Positions 23,115 through 32,027 are shown, counted from the stretch's first letter. The stretch: 64,000 nucleotides of DNA from SCGC-AG-212-J23 sp035649175 (GCA_035649175.1 DASRKB010000169.1:61889-125888); one strand, 5' to 3'. Numbers and translations are program-made. The notes: a model not told the origin generated them from the letters alone.

Positions 23115-23995
23115 ACCACTTGAGGAAGCTCGTGGCCGTGACGTGCCTGGCGTTCGCTCCGGCGGCGCAGGCCGAGCTCGTGACGCTCACGCACGTGCAC
23201 GGCCTGGCGTACAGCGCCGACGGGAAGAAGCTCATGATCCCGAGCCACCACGGCCTCGCCGTGTACGAAGGCGGCACCTGGTCGAAGGCGCCAGGACCGG
23301 AGCACGACTACATGGGCTTCTCCGCCACGGCGAGGCACCTCTACAGTAGCGGGCATCCGGCCCACGGGTTGGGGCTCGTGAACCCCTTCGGGCTGATCCG
23401 CAGCAAGGACGGCGGCAGGAGCTGGGACAAGCTCGGCCTCGAGGGCGAGACCGACTTCCACGTCCTCGGACCCGGCTGGAACACCGACGCGGTCTACGTG
23501 TGGAACCCAGCACCCAGCTCGCGCATCCCCGTGGCGGGACTGCATTCCACTCGCAACGACGGGTTCACCTGGACGGCAGCCAAGGCCGCGGGCCTCCAGG
23601 GCGAACCACGGGCGCTTGCCGTCCACCCCGACGATCCCGCCACCGTGGCGCTCGCCACCTCCCACGGCATTTTCCTGTCGCGCGACTCGGGAAACCGCTT
23701 CACGCGCGTTGTCCAGCGCGGCCAAGGGCTCGCCGTCTTCTTCGACCTCGACGGGAAACATCTTTGGACCAGCATCTTCGACGGCCAGCCGCGGCTTGCG
23801 CGCCATCCACTCGGCGGCGGTGCGGCAACGGCGTTCGAGCCGCCGCCGCTCATCAAGGATGCCATCGCCTATATCGCCCAGAATCCTGTCGCCCGCTTGG
23901 AGTACGCCATCGCCACCTTCGGACGCAGCGTCTATCTGTCAAAGGACGCGGGACGTCATTGGTCCCAGATCGCTGAACGCGGCGAGGCGCGATGA
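23111..23995 (+). CDS. Exported beta-propeller protein (F510_1955-type glycosylhydrolase-like)
   Basis: 294 residues with a signal peptide ending AAQAE. Repeats of the BNR/photosystem-II-stability type appear: GLIRSKDGGRSWDKLGL, TRNDGFTWTAAKAAGL, GIFLSRDSGNRFTRV and SVYLSKDAGRHWSQI. Database names in this family mention glycosylhydrolase, but no catalytic activity is evident; the propeller may be a binding scaffold. It is co-translated with the cytochrome and oxidase. Several His clusters (LTHVHGLAY, IPSHHG, GPEHDY) could bind metal. Confidence 0.8.
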   Translation: MNHLRKLVAVTCLAFAPAAQAELVTLTHVHGLAYSADGKKLMIPSHHGLAVYEGGTWSKAPGPEHDYMGFSATARHLYSSGHPAHGLGLVNPFGLIRSKDGGRSWDKLGLEGETDFHVLGPGWNTDAVYVWNPAPSSRIPVAGLHSTRNDGFTWTAAKAAGLQGEPRALAVHPDDPATVALATSHGIFLSRDSGNRFTRVVQRGQGLAVFFDLDGKHLWTSIFDGQPRLARHPLGGGAATAFEPPPLIKDAIAYIAQNPVARLEYAIATFGRSVYLSKDAGRHWSQIAERGEAR

Positions 23996-24037
23996 TCCGG
24001 CTATTTCCGACTGACCCGGACATGCGAGGAGATTGCC

Positions 24038-24070
24038 ATGAAGCCTTCGGCGAGAGATGAGAGGGCTTGA
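24038..24070 (+). other. Possible 10-codon leader frame overlapping the next gene start
   Basis: GAGGAG precedes ATG 24038, which opens only ten codons (MKPSARDERA) and stops inside the methyltransferase gene. The main gene's own ATG (24057) has only a weak ribosome site, so the leader might couple its translation. Confidence 0.3.
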
Positions 24071-24518
24071 ACATCGCATCCCGCCGCCGCTCGTCGGATT
24101 GATCGTCGCGGCAGCGATGTACGGGATCCACGAGGTCGCTGCTCCAATGCGATTCGCTTTCCAGGGACACGTTGTGCTCGCGCTGGTGATCGGCGCGGCG
24201 GCGCTCGCCGTCGACATCTCCGGCGTGGTGGCGTTCCTCAGGGCGCGCACCACCGTGAATCCGCTGCGCCCGGACAAGGCTTCGACGCTCGTGACGGGGG
24301 GCATTTTCCGCCGGACGAGGAACCCGATGTACCTGGGCATGGCGATGCTGCTTGTCGGCTGGGCGGTGTACCTCGCGAATCCGCTCACCCTGCTGGGCAT
24401 CCCGGCCTTCGTCGCGTACCTCAACCGCTTCCAGATCGCGCCGGAGGAACGTGCGCTGGAGCAGCGCTTTGGCGCTGACTATCGGGGCTACCGCGCTCGC
24501 GTGCGGCGCTGGCTATAG
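24057..24518 (+). CDS. Isoprenylcysteine carboxylmethyltransferase-family membrane protein
   Basis: 153 residues with four membrane segments. Typical opening EHRIPPPLVGLIVAAAM, then the family signature TGGIFRRTRNPMYLGMAMLL and a terminal PEERALEQRFGADYRGYRARV with the conserved Glu/Arg pattern. It probably methylates an unidentified lipid or protein. Its 3' end overlaps the convergent DUF3147 gene by 6 bp. Confidence 0.82.
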   Translation: MRGLEHRIPPPLVGLIVAAAMYGIHEVAAPMRFAFQGHVVLALVIGAAALAVDISGVVAFLRARTTVNPLRPDKASTLVTGGIFRRTRNPMYLGMAMLLVGWAVYLANPLTLLGIPAFVAYLNRFQIAPEERALEQRFGADYRGYRARVRRWL

Positions 24519-24863
24519 CACGATGCCGAAGCGGGCGAGCGCGGCCGCCATGCCGAGGTAGAGCACGGCGGTCAGCACCACGCACAGGCCCAGTGACGGG
24601 TAGAAGTTCCAGCCGTGGCGCAGGAGCGCGGGCAACACAAGGAACATCGGCAGGCTCGGGAGCACGTACCAGAAGGTCGCCTCGGCGTGAGCGGCGAGCC
24701 GCGGCACGTCGCGCGCCTCGTGGTGCAGCCAGATCATCGCAAGGATCGAGACGAGAGGCAGAGACACGATCAGGGCCCCGAGCGCCGGGCTGCGCTTGGC
24801 CACCTCCGACACGATGAGCACGATGGCGCCGGACAACAGACCCTTCAGGGCGAGATAGAGCAT
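24513..24863 (-). CDS. DUF3147 membrane protein
   Basis: 116 residues from ATG 24863, preceded on its strand by GGGAG. Four hydrophobic segments; the DUF3147 pattern is YLALKGLLSGAIVLIVSEVA, SLPLVSILAMIWLHH, then FWYVLPSLPMFLVLPALL. Function unknown. A longer frame to ATG 24899 would run into the divergent aldolase gene and is less likely. It stands alone on this strand. Confidence 0.8.
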   Translation of the reverse strand: MLYLALKGLLSGAIVLIVSEVAKRSPALGALIVSLPLVSILAMIWLHHEARDVPRLAAHAEATFWYVLPSLPMFLVLPALLRHGWNFYPSLGLCVVLTAVLYLGMAAALARFGIVL

Positions 24864-24891
24864 GCGCGACTCCCGGGAGTAAACTAGCTCC

Positions 24892-25662
24892 ATGACCATC
24901 TACATGCAGAGCGCGGCGCGCGCAACCGAGGCGCCGGTAACGGAAGCCGAGCGCGCGGCGCGCGTGGAGCTCGCGGCGGCCTACCGCATCTTCGACATGC
25001 TCGGCTGGGCCGAGATGATCTTCAACCATATCACGGTGCGCGTGCCCGGGCCCGAGGTCCGGTTTCTCATCAATCCCTTCGGCCTGCATTACCGCGAGAT
25101 CACCGCCTCGAGCCTGGTACTGATCGACATCGAGGGCAACCCGGTGCGCAAGGCCGAGTGGCCGGTCAACCGCGCGGGTTTCGTCATCCACTCCGCGATT
25201 CACGGCTCGGTCGAGCATGCGCACGCCGTGATGCACACGCACACCACAACCGGCCTTGCGGTGGCGTGCCTGAAGGATGGGCTTTCGCCGCACAACTTCT
25301 ACGGAGCGATGCTGCACGGCCAGGTCGCCTATCACGAGTTCGAGGGCATCACGGTGGAGCCGGACGAGCGCGAGCGCCTTCTGAAGAGCATCGGAAACAA
25401 GCGGGCGGTGATCCTGAGGAACCATGGCCTCCTCGCGTGGGGACCGAGCGTGCCGGAGGCCTTCGTCATGCTCTGGACGCTGCAGCGCGCCTGCGACGTG
25501 CAGATCGCGGCTTCCGCCGCCGGGGCGATCAACCCGATCCGGCCGGAAGTCTTTCCGCAGACCGTGCGGGAGGGTGGGCCGGCCGAGAAGCGGACTTGCG
25601 AGGACGTGTTCGCGGCGATGCAGCGCCTCGTGGACGCCAAGGACTCGTCTTATCGCGATTGA
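24892..25662 (+). CDS. Class II aldolase/adducin-family protein
   Basis: 256 residues. The metal-binding His pairs are visible: FVIHSAIHGSVEHAHAVMHT (three His plus HAH) and ILRNHGLLAWGPSVPEAF. It belongs to the AraD/FucA-like class II aldolases but its substrate is not evident. Its stop codon lies inside the palindromic operator before icmF, with a 31-bp gap to that gene. Read-through into icmF is possible, though the operator gives icmF its own control. Confidence 0.88.
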   Translation: MTIYMQSAARATEAPVTEAERAARVELAAAYRIFDMLGWAEMIFNHITVRVPGPEVRFLINPFGLHYREITASSLVLIDIEGNPVRKAEWPVNRAGFVIHSAIHGSVEHAHAVMHTHTTTGLAVACLKDGLSPHNFYGAMLHGQVAYHEFEGITVEPDERERLLKSIGNKRAVILRNHGLLAWGPSVPEAFVMLWTLQRACDVQIAASAAGAINPIRPEVFPQTVREGGPAEKRTCEDVFAAMQRLVDAKDSSYRD

Positions 25663-25680
25663 CGTTTACGTAAACGTCAA
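25659..25680. promoter_or_regulatory. liuR box: LiuR-type operator before icmF
   Basis: A perfect 22-bp palindrome whose half is TTGACGTTTAC. The identical 22-bp sequence occurs at 55518-55539, beside the liuR gene and in front of the leucine operon. It is 13 bp before the icmF ATG and overlaps the aldolase stop. It is assigned to LiuR, a MerR-family regulator that binds such dyads in proteobacteria, by identity of the two copies and gene context. Confidence 0.8.
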
Positions 25681-25693
25681 CTAGGCTTCCGGG

Positions 25694-28600
25694 ATGACGG
25701 ACCTCTCCGACTCGAAGAAGCTCGTCTACAAGGCGAAGCACAAGATCCGCTTCGTGACTGCGGCGAGCCTCTTCGACGGACACGACGCGTCCATCAACAT
25801 CATCCGCCGCATCCTCCAGTCCTCGGGCGCCGAGGTGATCCACCTCGGGCACAACCGCTCGGTGGAAGAGATCGTCGCCGCGGCGCTCCAGGAAGACGTG
25901 CAGGGCATCGCCGTGTCCTCCTACCAGGGCGGCCACATCGAGTTCTTCAAGTACATGCTCGACTTGCTGCGCGAGCGCGGCGGCGCGCATGTCCAGGTGT
26001 TCGGGGGCGGCGGCGGCGTAATCGTGCCTGCCGAGATCGAGGAACTGCAGGCCTACGGCGTGGCACGGATTTACTCGCCCGAGGACGGCCAGCGCATGGG
26101 TCTGCAGGGCATCATCAACGACATGCTTTCGCGCTGCGACTTCGATCTCGCGCAGTACGCGCCGAAGGCGCTGAAGCCGGGAGATCCCCGAGCGCTCGCC
26201 CAGATCATCACGGCGCTGGAGTTGGGGTTTCTGAAGGAGGATTTTCCTGAGGAAGGAAAGTCCTCAAATACCCCCGTGCTCGGCGTCACCGGCACGGGCG
26301 GCGCGGGAAAGAGCTCGCTCACCGACGAGCTCGTGCGCCGCTTCCGCCTCGACCAGGGCGACGCGCTGAAGATCGCGGTGCTCTCGGTCGATCCGACGCG
26401 GCGCAAGACCGGGGGCGCGCTGCTCGGCGACCGCATCCGCATGAACGCGATCCACGGCGCGAACGTCTTCATGCGTTCGCTCGCCACCCGCGAGGCGGCG
26501 AAGGAGCTCTCCGGGGCGATCGGCGGCGCCATCGCGGCGTGCAAAGCCGCGGGCTACGACCTCGTCATCGTCGAGACCGCCGGCATCGGCCAGGGCGACG
26601 CGGCCATCGTGGCGCACGTCGACGTGTCGCTCTACGTGATGACGCCGGAGTTCGGCGCCGCGAGCCAGCTCGAGAAGATCGACATGCTCGACTTCGCCGA
26701 CGTGGTGGCGATCAACAAGTTCGACCGCAAGGGCGCCGCCGACGCGCTGCGCGACGTGCGCAAGCAGGTGCAGAGGAACCGCGAAAATTTCGGCACCGCG
26801 CCGGAGGACATGCCGGTCTTCGGCACCATCGCGGCGCGCTTCAACGACGACGGCGTCACCGCGCTCTACCACGCCGTGTCGGACAGGCTGGCCGAGAAGG
26901 GACTGAAGCTCGGCCCGCGCCGTCTGCCCAAGCCGGCCGAAAAAGTCTCTTCGGATATCCACGTCGTCGTGCCGCCGCAGCGCCAGCGCTATCTCGCCGA
27001 GATCGCCGAGTGCGTCAGGGGGTATCACACGCACACGGCTTCGCAAGCCGCCCTGGCCAGGGAAAGACAGCAGTTGTCGGCGACGAAGGCGATGCTCGCG
27101 AAGGAAGTGCCGGAGATCGATGCGCTGTTGAGGCACAAGGCGCTCGACCCGGAGGCGAAGCGGATGCTCGAGAGCTGGCCGCAAACCGTCAAGGCCTATT
27201 CCGGCGACGAGCAGGTCGTGAAGGTGCGCCAAGGGAGCAAATTCGGCGAGCTCCGCACCCGGCTCACCCACACCTCGCTCTCGGGCACCGAGGTGCCCAA
27301 GGTGGCGCTGCCGCGCTTCGAGGATCACGGCGAGCTCCTGCGCTGGCGCATGCGCGAGAACCTGCCGGGCGAGTTTCCGTTCACCGCGGGCGTCTTCCAC
27401 TTCAAGCGCGAGAACGAGAACCCGACGCGCATGTTCGCCGGCGAGGGCGACCCCTTCCGCACCAACCGGCGCTTCCACCTGCTCTCCAAGGACATGCCCG
27501 CCAAGCGTCTGTCTACGGCGTTTGACTCCGTCACCTTGTATGGTTTCGATCCGGACGAGCGCCCCGATATCTACGGCAAGGTCGGCAACTCCGGCGTGTC
27601 GATCGCCACGCTCGAGGACATGAAGGTGCTCTACTCGGGCTTCGACCTCTGCGACCCGGCGACCTCGGTGTCGATGACGATCAACGGTCCGGCGCCTACC
27701 ATCCTCGCGATGTTCTTCAACACGGCGATCGACCAGCAGGTGGAGAAGCTGGGTCGAAGCCCTAACGAGAAAGAATTCCTGGAACTGAAGAGAAAAACCC
27801 TGGCCGCGGTTCGCGGCACGGTGCAGGCGGACATCCTCAAGGAAGACCAGGGACAGAACACCTGCATCTTCTCCACCGAGTTCTCGCTGAAGGTGATGGG
27901 CGACATCCAGGAGTACTTCATCGAGAACGATGTGCGCAACTTCTACTCGGTGTCGATCTCCGGCTATCACATCGCCGAAGCGGGGGCGAACCCGATCTCC
28001 CAGCTCGCCTTCACGCTCGCCAACGGCTTTACCTTCGTCGAGGCCTACCTTGCGCGCGGCATGCGGATCGACGACTTCGCGCCGAACCTGTCGTTCTTCT
28101 TCTCCTACGGCATGGACCCCGAGTATGCGGTGCTCGGCCGCGTGGCGCGGCGCATCTGGGCCGTGGCGATGAAGCGCCGCTACGGCGGAAACGAGAGAAG
28201 CCAGAAGCTCAAGTTCCACTCGCAGACCTCGGGACGCTCGCTGCACGCGCAGGAGATCGCCTTCAACGACATCCGCACCACGCTGCAGGCGCTCATCTCC
28301 ACCTACGACAACACGAATTCACTGCACACCAACGCCTACGACGAGGCGATCACGACGCCCACCGAGGACTCGGTGCGCCGCGCCATGGCCATCCAGATGA
28401 TCATCAACCAAGAATGGGGCGTGGCGAAGAACGAGAACCCTAACCAGGGCTCATTCCTCATGGAGGAGCTCACCGACCTGGTGGAGGAGGCAGTGCTGAA
28501 GGAGTTCGAGGCGATCTCCAGCCGCGGCGGCGTGCTGGGCGCCATGGAGACCGGCTACCAGCGGGGCAAGATCCAGGAGGAGTCGCTCTACTACGAGCAC

Positions 28601-28912
28601 AAGAAGCACGACGGCTCTTACCCGATCATCGGCGTCAACACCTTCCGCAATCCGCACGGGGAGGCGGCGCCGCAGAAGCTCGAGCTCATCCGCTCGACCG
28701 AGGATGAGAAGCAATCACAGCTTCGCCGGTTAAGGGAATTTCAGAGAAGGAACGAGAAAGAGAGCGGCCCTATGCTGGAACGCCTGCGCCAGGCGGTGAT
28801 CAGGGACGAGAACGTCTTCTCGGTGCTGATGGACGCGGTGAGGGTCTGCTCGCTCGGGCAGATTACGCACGCGCTCTTCGAGGTTGGCGGCCAGTACCGG
28901 CGCAGCATGTGA
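25694..28912 (+). CDS. icmF: Fused isobutyryl-CoA mutase IcmF
   Basis: 1072 residues, the full length of the family. Residues about 15-145 are the cobalamin-binding domain (FDGHDASINIIRR). Residues about 195-420 are the MeaI-type G-protein chaperone (GTGGAGKSSLTDELVRRF at about 198, ETAGIGQGDAA, INKFDRKGA). The rest is the acyl-CoA mutase (SISGYHIAEAGANPISQ, FFFSYGMDPEYAVLG). It interconverts isobutyryl-CoA and n-butyryl-CoA with adenosylcobalamin; some family members also act on isovaleryl-CoA. The LiuR-type operator 13 bp upstream joins it to the leucine/valine regulon. Confidence 0.96.
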   Translation: MTDLSDSKKLVYKAKHKIRFVTAASLFDGHDASINIIRRILQSSGAEVIHLGHNRSVEEIVAAALQEDVQGIAVSSYQGGHIEFFKYMLDLLRERGGAHVQVFGGGGGVIVPAEIEELQAYGVARIYSPEDGQRMGLQGIINDMLSRCDFDLAQYAPKALKPGDPRALAQIITALELGFLKEDFPEEGKSSNTPVLGVTGTGGAGKSSLTDELVRRFRLDQGDALKIAVLSVDPTRRKTGGALLGDRIRMNAIHGANVFMRSLATREAAKELSGAIGGAIAACKAAGYDLVIVETAGIGQGDAAIVAHVDVSLYVMTPEFGAASQLEKIDMLDFADVVAINKFDRKGAADALRDVRKQVQRNRENFGTAPEDMPVFGTIAARFNDDGVTALYHAVSDRLAEKGLKLGPRRLPKPAEKVSSDIHVVVPPQRQRYLAEIAECVRGYHTHTASQAALARERQQLSATKAMLAKEVPEIDALLRHKALDPEAKRMLESWPQTVKAYSGDEQVVKVRQGSKFGELRTRLTHTSLSGTEVPKVALPRFEDHGELLRWRMRENLPGEFPFTAGVFHFKRENENPTRMFAGEGDPFRTNRRFHLLSKDMPAKRLSTAFDSVTLYGFDPDERPDIYGKVGNSGVSIATLEDMKVLYSGFDLCDPATSVSMTINGPAPTILAMFFNTAIDQQVEKLGRSPNEKEFLELKRKTLAAVRGTVQADILKEDQGQNTCIFSTEFSLKVMGDIQEYFIENDVRNFYSVSISGYHIAEAGANPISQLAFTLANGFTFVEAYLARGMRIDDFAPNLSFFFSYGMDPEYAVLGRVARRIWAVAMKRRYGGNERSQKLKFHSQTSGRSLHAQEIAFNDIRTTLQALISTYDNTNSLHTNAYDEAITTPTEDSVRRAMAIQMIINQEWGVAKNENPNQGSFLMEELTDLVEEAVLKEFEAISSRGGVLGAMETGYQRGKIQEESLYYEHKKHDGSYPIIGVNTFRNPHGEAAPQKLELIRSTEDEKQSQLRRLREFQRRNEKESGPMLERLRQAVIRDENVFSVLMDAVRVCSLGQITHALFEVGGQYRRSM

Positions 28913-28990
28913 CGAACTGGTCGTTTAGGAAGTTCTTAAGAAAGCCTTAGCCATCATTTAGCAACGCGGCGCCCGCCGCACTCCTAGAGT

Positions 28991-29022
28991 GCTGCCTCAG
29001 GGTTTCACTGGCTGGAGGCAGC
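28991..29022 (+). promoter_or_regulatory. Hairpin covering the ribosome site of a 24-codon ORF
   Basis: GCTGCCTC (28991-28998) pairs exactly with GAGGCAGC (29015-29022), and CAG/CTG extends the stem past one bulged G. The right arm contains the GGAGG ribosome site and ends one base before ATG 29023. It could be a thermosensor, a protein-binding leader or an attenuator. The rest of the gap 28913-28990 contains a TTCTTAAGAA palindrome (28933-28942) and AT-rich, promoter-like sequence but no clear elements. Confidence 0.5.
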
Positions 29023-29097
29023 ATGGATGACAAACTGGTCGCCTGGATCGCCGAGCGCGTGAGCGAGCTGCTCCGCTACTTGGGGCAGCTCGGGTAG
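29023..29097 (+). CDS. Candidate 24-residue small protein or leader peptide
   Basis: Reads MDDKLVAWIAERVSELLRYL then GQLG and stops at TAG 29097. The sequence makes an amphipathic helix. A strong GGAGG precedes it, buried in the hairpin at 28991-29022. The next frame starts 3 bp later at GTG 29101 with a poor ribosome site, so the small ORF may couple translation of the cytochrome. No homologue is recognised; it could be chance. Confidence 0.4.
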   Translation: MDDKLVAWIAERVSELLRYLGQLG

Positions 29098-29100
29098 CGG

Positions 29101-30140
29101 GTGAAGGCCAGGCTTTCAATAATGGTGGTTATCGCCGGAGCGCTCGCGTTCGGGGTGGCTGGCGCGTCGGGTTCGCAGCAAGCCCCGTTGCCGGCGACGC
29201 TGGCAGACACGGGCCTCTTCGAGCGAGGCTCGACGACCGAGATCCGGGCGGGGATCCTGCCCTTCTCCCCGCAGTACCCGCTCTGGTCCGATGGGGCGAC
29301 CAAACGGCGCTGGCTCTACCTTCCGCCGGGCACCTTCATCGACGCCTCTCGCCCGGACGCCTGGGAGTTTCCGGCCGGAACGAGCTCTGGAAGGAGTTCT
29401 CCCAAGGCCGGCGCGTCGAGACGCGGATGGTCGAGCGCCTCGGTGACGGAAGCTGGCGCTTCGCCGCGTACGTCTGGAACGAGGCGGGCACCGAGGCGAA
29501 GCTCGCGCCGGAAGGGGGCGTTCCCGCGCTCCCAGTGAGCAGCGCCCCCCGGGGCCGGTATGCCGTTCCGGCAGAGCTCGACTGCCGAGCGTGCCACGAA
29601 GGCGCGGCGGTGCCGGTACTGGGAGTAAGCGCTCTCCAACTCTCGCCTGAGCGCGATCCATTGGCCCCGCACGCGGAGCCGCGGAAGGCGGGCGAAGTCG
29701 ACCTGCTCGACCTGGTGGAGCGCGGCCTGCTGCGCAACCTGCCGCGCGAGGCACTCGAGAATCCGCCGCGCATCGCCGCCGCTACGCCGGCCGAGCGCGC
29801 CGCGCTCGGCTACCTGCACGGCAACTGCGGCCACTGCCACAACGACAACGGCTCGCCCGTCCCGGTGGACCTCGTCCTTTGGCAAAAAGCGAGAGAGAAC
29901 GCGAAAGTCTTGCGGTCGCTGCTCGGCGCCCGCAGCCGCTATCGCGCCCCTGGAGCCCACGCGGCGAGCGCCGTGGTCGAGCCGGGCCGCCCGGAAGCGA
30001 GCGTCCTCATGGCGCGCATGCGCTCGCGCAATCCGCAGACGCAGATGCCCCCCCTTGGCACGGCAGAACCCGACAACGAGGCGCTCGCGCTCATCGAGCG
30101 CTGGATTCGCACCCAACCGCAAACCCGAAAGGAGCATTGA
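29101..30140 (+). pseudogene. Diheme cytochrome c (SO2930-like), frameshifted
   Basis: The first part (from GTG 29101) has a signal sequence and continues to DAWEFPAGT. The reading then must move frame near 29380-29382, because ELWKEFSQGRRVETRM follows in another frame and runs on to residues with two haem sites, CRACH and CGHCH, ending TQPQTRKEH. One base is missing at the junction. Family proteins are about 345 residues, and the two parts together give that length. The mutation may be real or an assembly error. The next cytochrome gene follows after 2 bp. Confidence 0.75.
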
Positions 30141-30142
30141 TC

Positions 30143-30673
30143 ATGAAAAAGCCTGGAATGGTAGTGCTGGCTCTGGCCGCCCTCCTGCAATCACCGCTTG
30201 CCATGAGCGGAGACGTCGTGGCGCGCGGCAAGTACCTGGTCACGACCTCCGGATGCCACGATTGCCACACGCCCTGGAAGATGGGTGCGGCGGGTCCCGA
30301 GCCCGACATGACCCGGATGCTCTCCGGCCACCCGGAGAAGATGGACCTGCCGGCGCCGCCCTCGCCCGTCGGGCCGTGGATCATGACCGCCGCGGCGACC
30401 AATACCGCATGGTCGGGCCCCTGGGGCGTCAGCTTCACCGCGAATCTCACGCCCGACCCGGAAACCGGCCTGGGCAAGTGGACGCTCCGCAACTTCCGCG
30501 ACACGATCCGCACGGGCCGGCACATGGGCCGCGGACGTCCCGTCCTGCCGCCGATGCCGATCCCGGCGTACAAGCACTTCTCCGACGAGGACCTGGAGGC
30601 AATCTATGCCTACCTGCGCACGATTCCATCGGTGCGGAACCGCGTCCCAGAGCCGCTACCCCCGGCGCAGTAG
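30143..30673 (+). CDS. Cytochrome c family protein
   Basis: 176 residues. Signal peptide ending PLAMSG, a single haem motif CHDCH near residue 37, and a C-terminal MPIPAYKHFSDEDLEAIYAY that looks like a cytochrome c fold and may supply the axial Met. A long loop with SPVGPWIMTAAATNTAWSGP sits between. It is 2 bp after the frameshifted diheme gene and has AAGGAG before ATG 30143. Probably a periplasmic electron carrier paired with that protein. Confidence 0.85.
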   Translation: MKKPGMVVLALAALLQSPLAMSGDVVARGKYLVTTSGCHDCHTPWKMGAAGPEPDMTRMLSGHPEKMDLPAPPSPVGPWIMTAAATNTAWSGPWGVSFTANLTPDPETGLGKWTLRNFRDTIRTGRHMGRGRPVLPPMPIPAYKHFSDEDLEAIYAYLRTIPSVRNRVPEPLPPAQ

Positions 30674-30680
30674 AGCGAGC

Positions 30681-32027
30681 CTAGGCGCGTGCCACTTCGA
30701 CGAGCTGGATCGGGCGGTTCACGCAAAGGCGGAACCGGCCCCGCCCGGTCTTCTCGAGGAGCAGCGCGCCGGATCGCTCCGCGAGCCTGCGATGCAGGAG
30801 GATCAGCCGCGCCTCCAGGTTGTCGCTCAGGTCGGGCAGCCGGATGTCCGGATCGAGGCGCAGCTCGCGGTTAGTGAACTCGGTGCGCCCGTCGCGTGCG
30901 TTCTGGACGAGCAGCTTACGCAGGATCGCGCCGGCGACGCCCTTGATCAGGTAGTCGTCGCCGATGAAGATGCTGCCGTCGGCCGCGAAATGGCGCACGA
31001 CGATCGGTGCGCCGCCGGTGCGCGTCTCGCGGGCCGCGGGCGGCCGGGGCACGTCCGGTGTCTCCTCGCTCTCCTGCATCGCGCGGATCGCCGTGCCGAG
31101 CTGCGCGGCGAGCGACACCAGCGCGTCCTCGTCGTCGTAGGAAAACCGCAGGTCCTCCGGGCTCTCTACGTACAGCACGCCGAGCACGCGGCCGCCCGAT
31201 ACGATCGGGGCGGCGAGCTGGCTGCGGGAGTCGGCGAGTCCGGGCAGGGGGATTGCGGTCTCGAGGCTGCTCCCCATGCCGGCACGCTCGGCGCTCTCGC
31301 GGATCGCGCGGCCGTAGGAGTACTCCGCGGTCATGTGCATGATGCGGATCGGCGTCTTCTCGCGCGCGCACACGCCGATGACGCCGCAGCCGATCACGAT
31401 CTCCGAGCCGACGCCCGAGCTCGGGTAGCCGCGGCTCGCCACGGTGTAGAGCCGCTCGCCCGCGCCGTCGAGCATCAGCACCATCGATTGCCGGATGTCG
31501 AACCGCGCCTCGAGTGCCGCGAGCAAACTCTCGAGCAGGGCGCTGAGGTCGGTGCAGCGCTCGAATACCTGCGAGCACGCGCGCAGCGACGCGAGCAGGT
31601 TGCGGCGCGGCGGTGGCGCTGGCAGCTGCTGGCCCACAAGCGGTGTGACTGCGCGTACGAGGTAGACGTCCGCGCCGCGCAGCCGGAACACGCCCGCCAT
31701 ACCCGAATGCGAGGCAATGCCGGCGAGCTTCGCCTTCATGCTCTCGAATAGCGGTCCCTCGGTCTCGGTGCGCAGGTACTCCAGATCGAGCTCGTAGCGC
31801 GCCGCCGACTGCGGGTCGAACGTGAGCACGGTCGCGCGCGGATTCGCAAGCACGTTCCGGTGGGTCTTGTTGAAGAACTGGAACGTAAGCGCGACATGCG
31901 CGCTGTCCACATAGTGTACCTGCGAGACATAGCTGATGTTCGGGGTGCCGTCGGGCGCGCAGGTGGCCACCGTCGCGGGAATGACCCCTTCGAGGCAGCC
32001 GCGGATGGCATCGACGGTGATTGTCAT
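30681..32027 (-). CDS. PPOX-like, GAF and C-terminal winged-helix-like protein
   Basis: 448 residues. Residues about 1-130 resemble a pyridoxamine-phosphate-oxidase-type split barrel (GVIPATVATCAPDGTPNISYVSQVHY). Residues about 150-310 are a GAF domain (GIGVCAREKTPIRI-like core, SQLAAPIVSGGRVLGVLYVES). The last 110 residues (EFTNRELRLDPDIRLPDLSDN, LLEKTGRGRFRLCV) look like a winged helix. The combination suggests a sensor, possibly flavin- or haem-linked, with a DNA- or protein-binding output; no output is proven. Coupled to the upstream PPOX-like gene by a 4-nt ATGA overlap. Confidence 0.7.
   Translation of the reverse strand: MTITVDAIRGCLEGVIPATVATCAPDGTPNISYVSQVHYVDSAHVALTFQFFNKTHRNVLANPRATVLTFDPQSAARYELDLEYLRTETEGPLFESMKAKLAGIASHSGMAGVFRLRGADVYLVRAVTPLVGQQLPAPPPRRNLLASLRACSQVFERCTDLSALLESLLAALEARFDIRQSMVLMLDGAGERLYTVASRGYPSSGVGSEIVIGCGVIGVCAREKTPIRIMHMTAEYSYGRAIRESAERAGMGSSLETAIPLPGLADSRSQLAAPIVSGGRVLGVLYVESPEDLRFSYDDEDALVSLAAQLGTAIRAMQESEETPDVPRPPAARETRTGGAPIVVRHFAADGSIFIGDDYLIKGVAGAILRKLLVQNARDGRTEFTNRELRLDPDIRLPDLSDNLEARLILLHRRLAERSGALLLEKTGRGRFRLCVNRPIQLVEVARA

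Noticed and set aside
25659..25680. The 22-bp palindrome as a transcription terminator
   Set aside because: No T tract, AT-rich arms, and an identical copy stands in a promoter position beside liuR; an operator is a better reading.
29023..29097. The 24-residue ORF as PqqA
   Set aside because: Length matches but the Glu-x3-Tyr crosslink motif of PqqA and the neighbouring pqq genes are missing.
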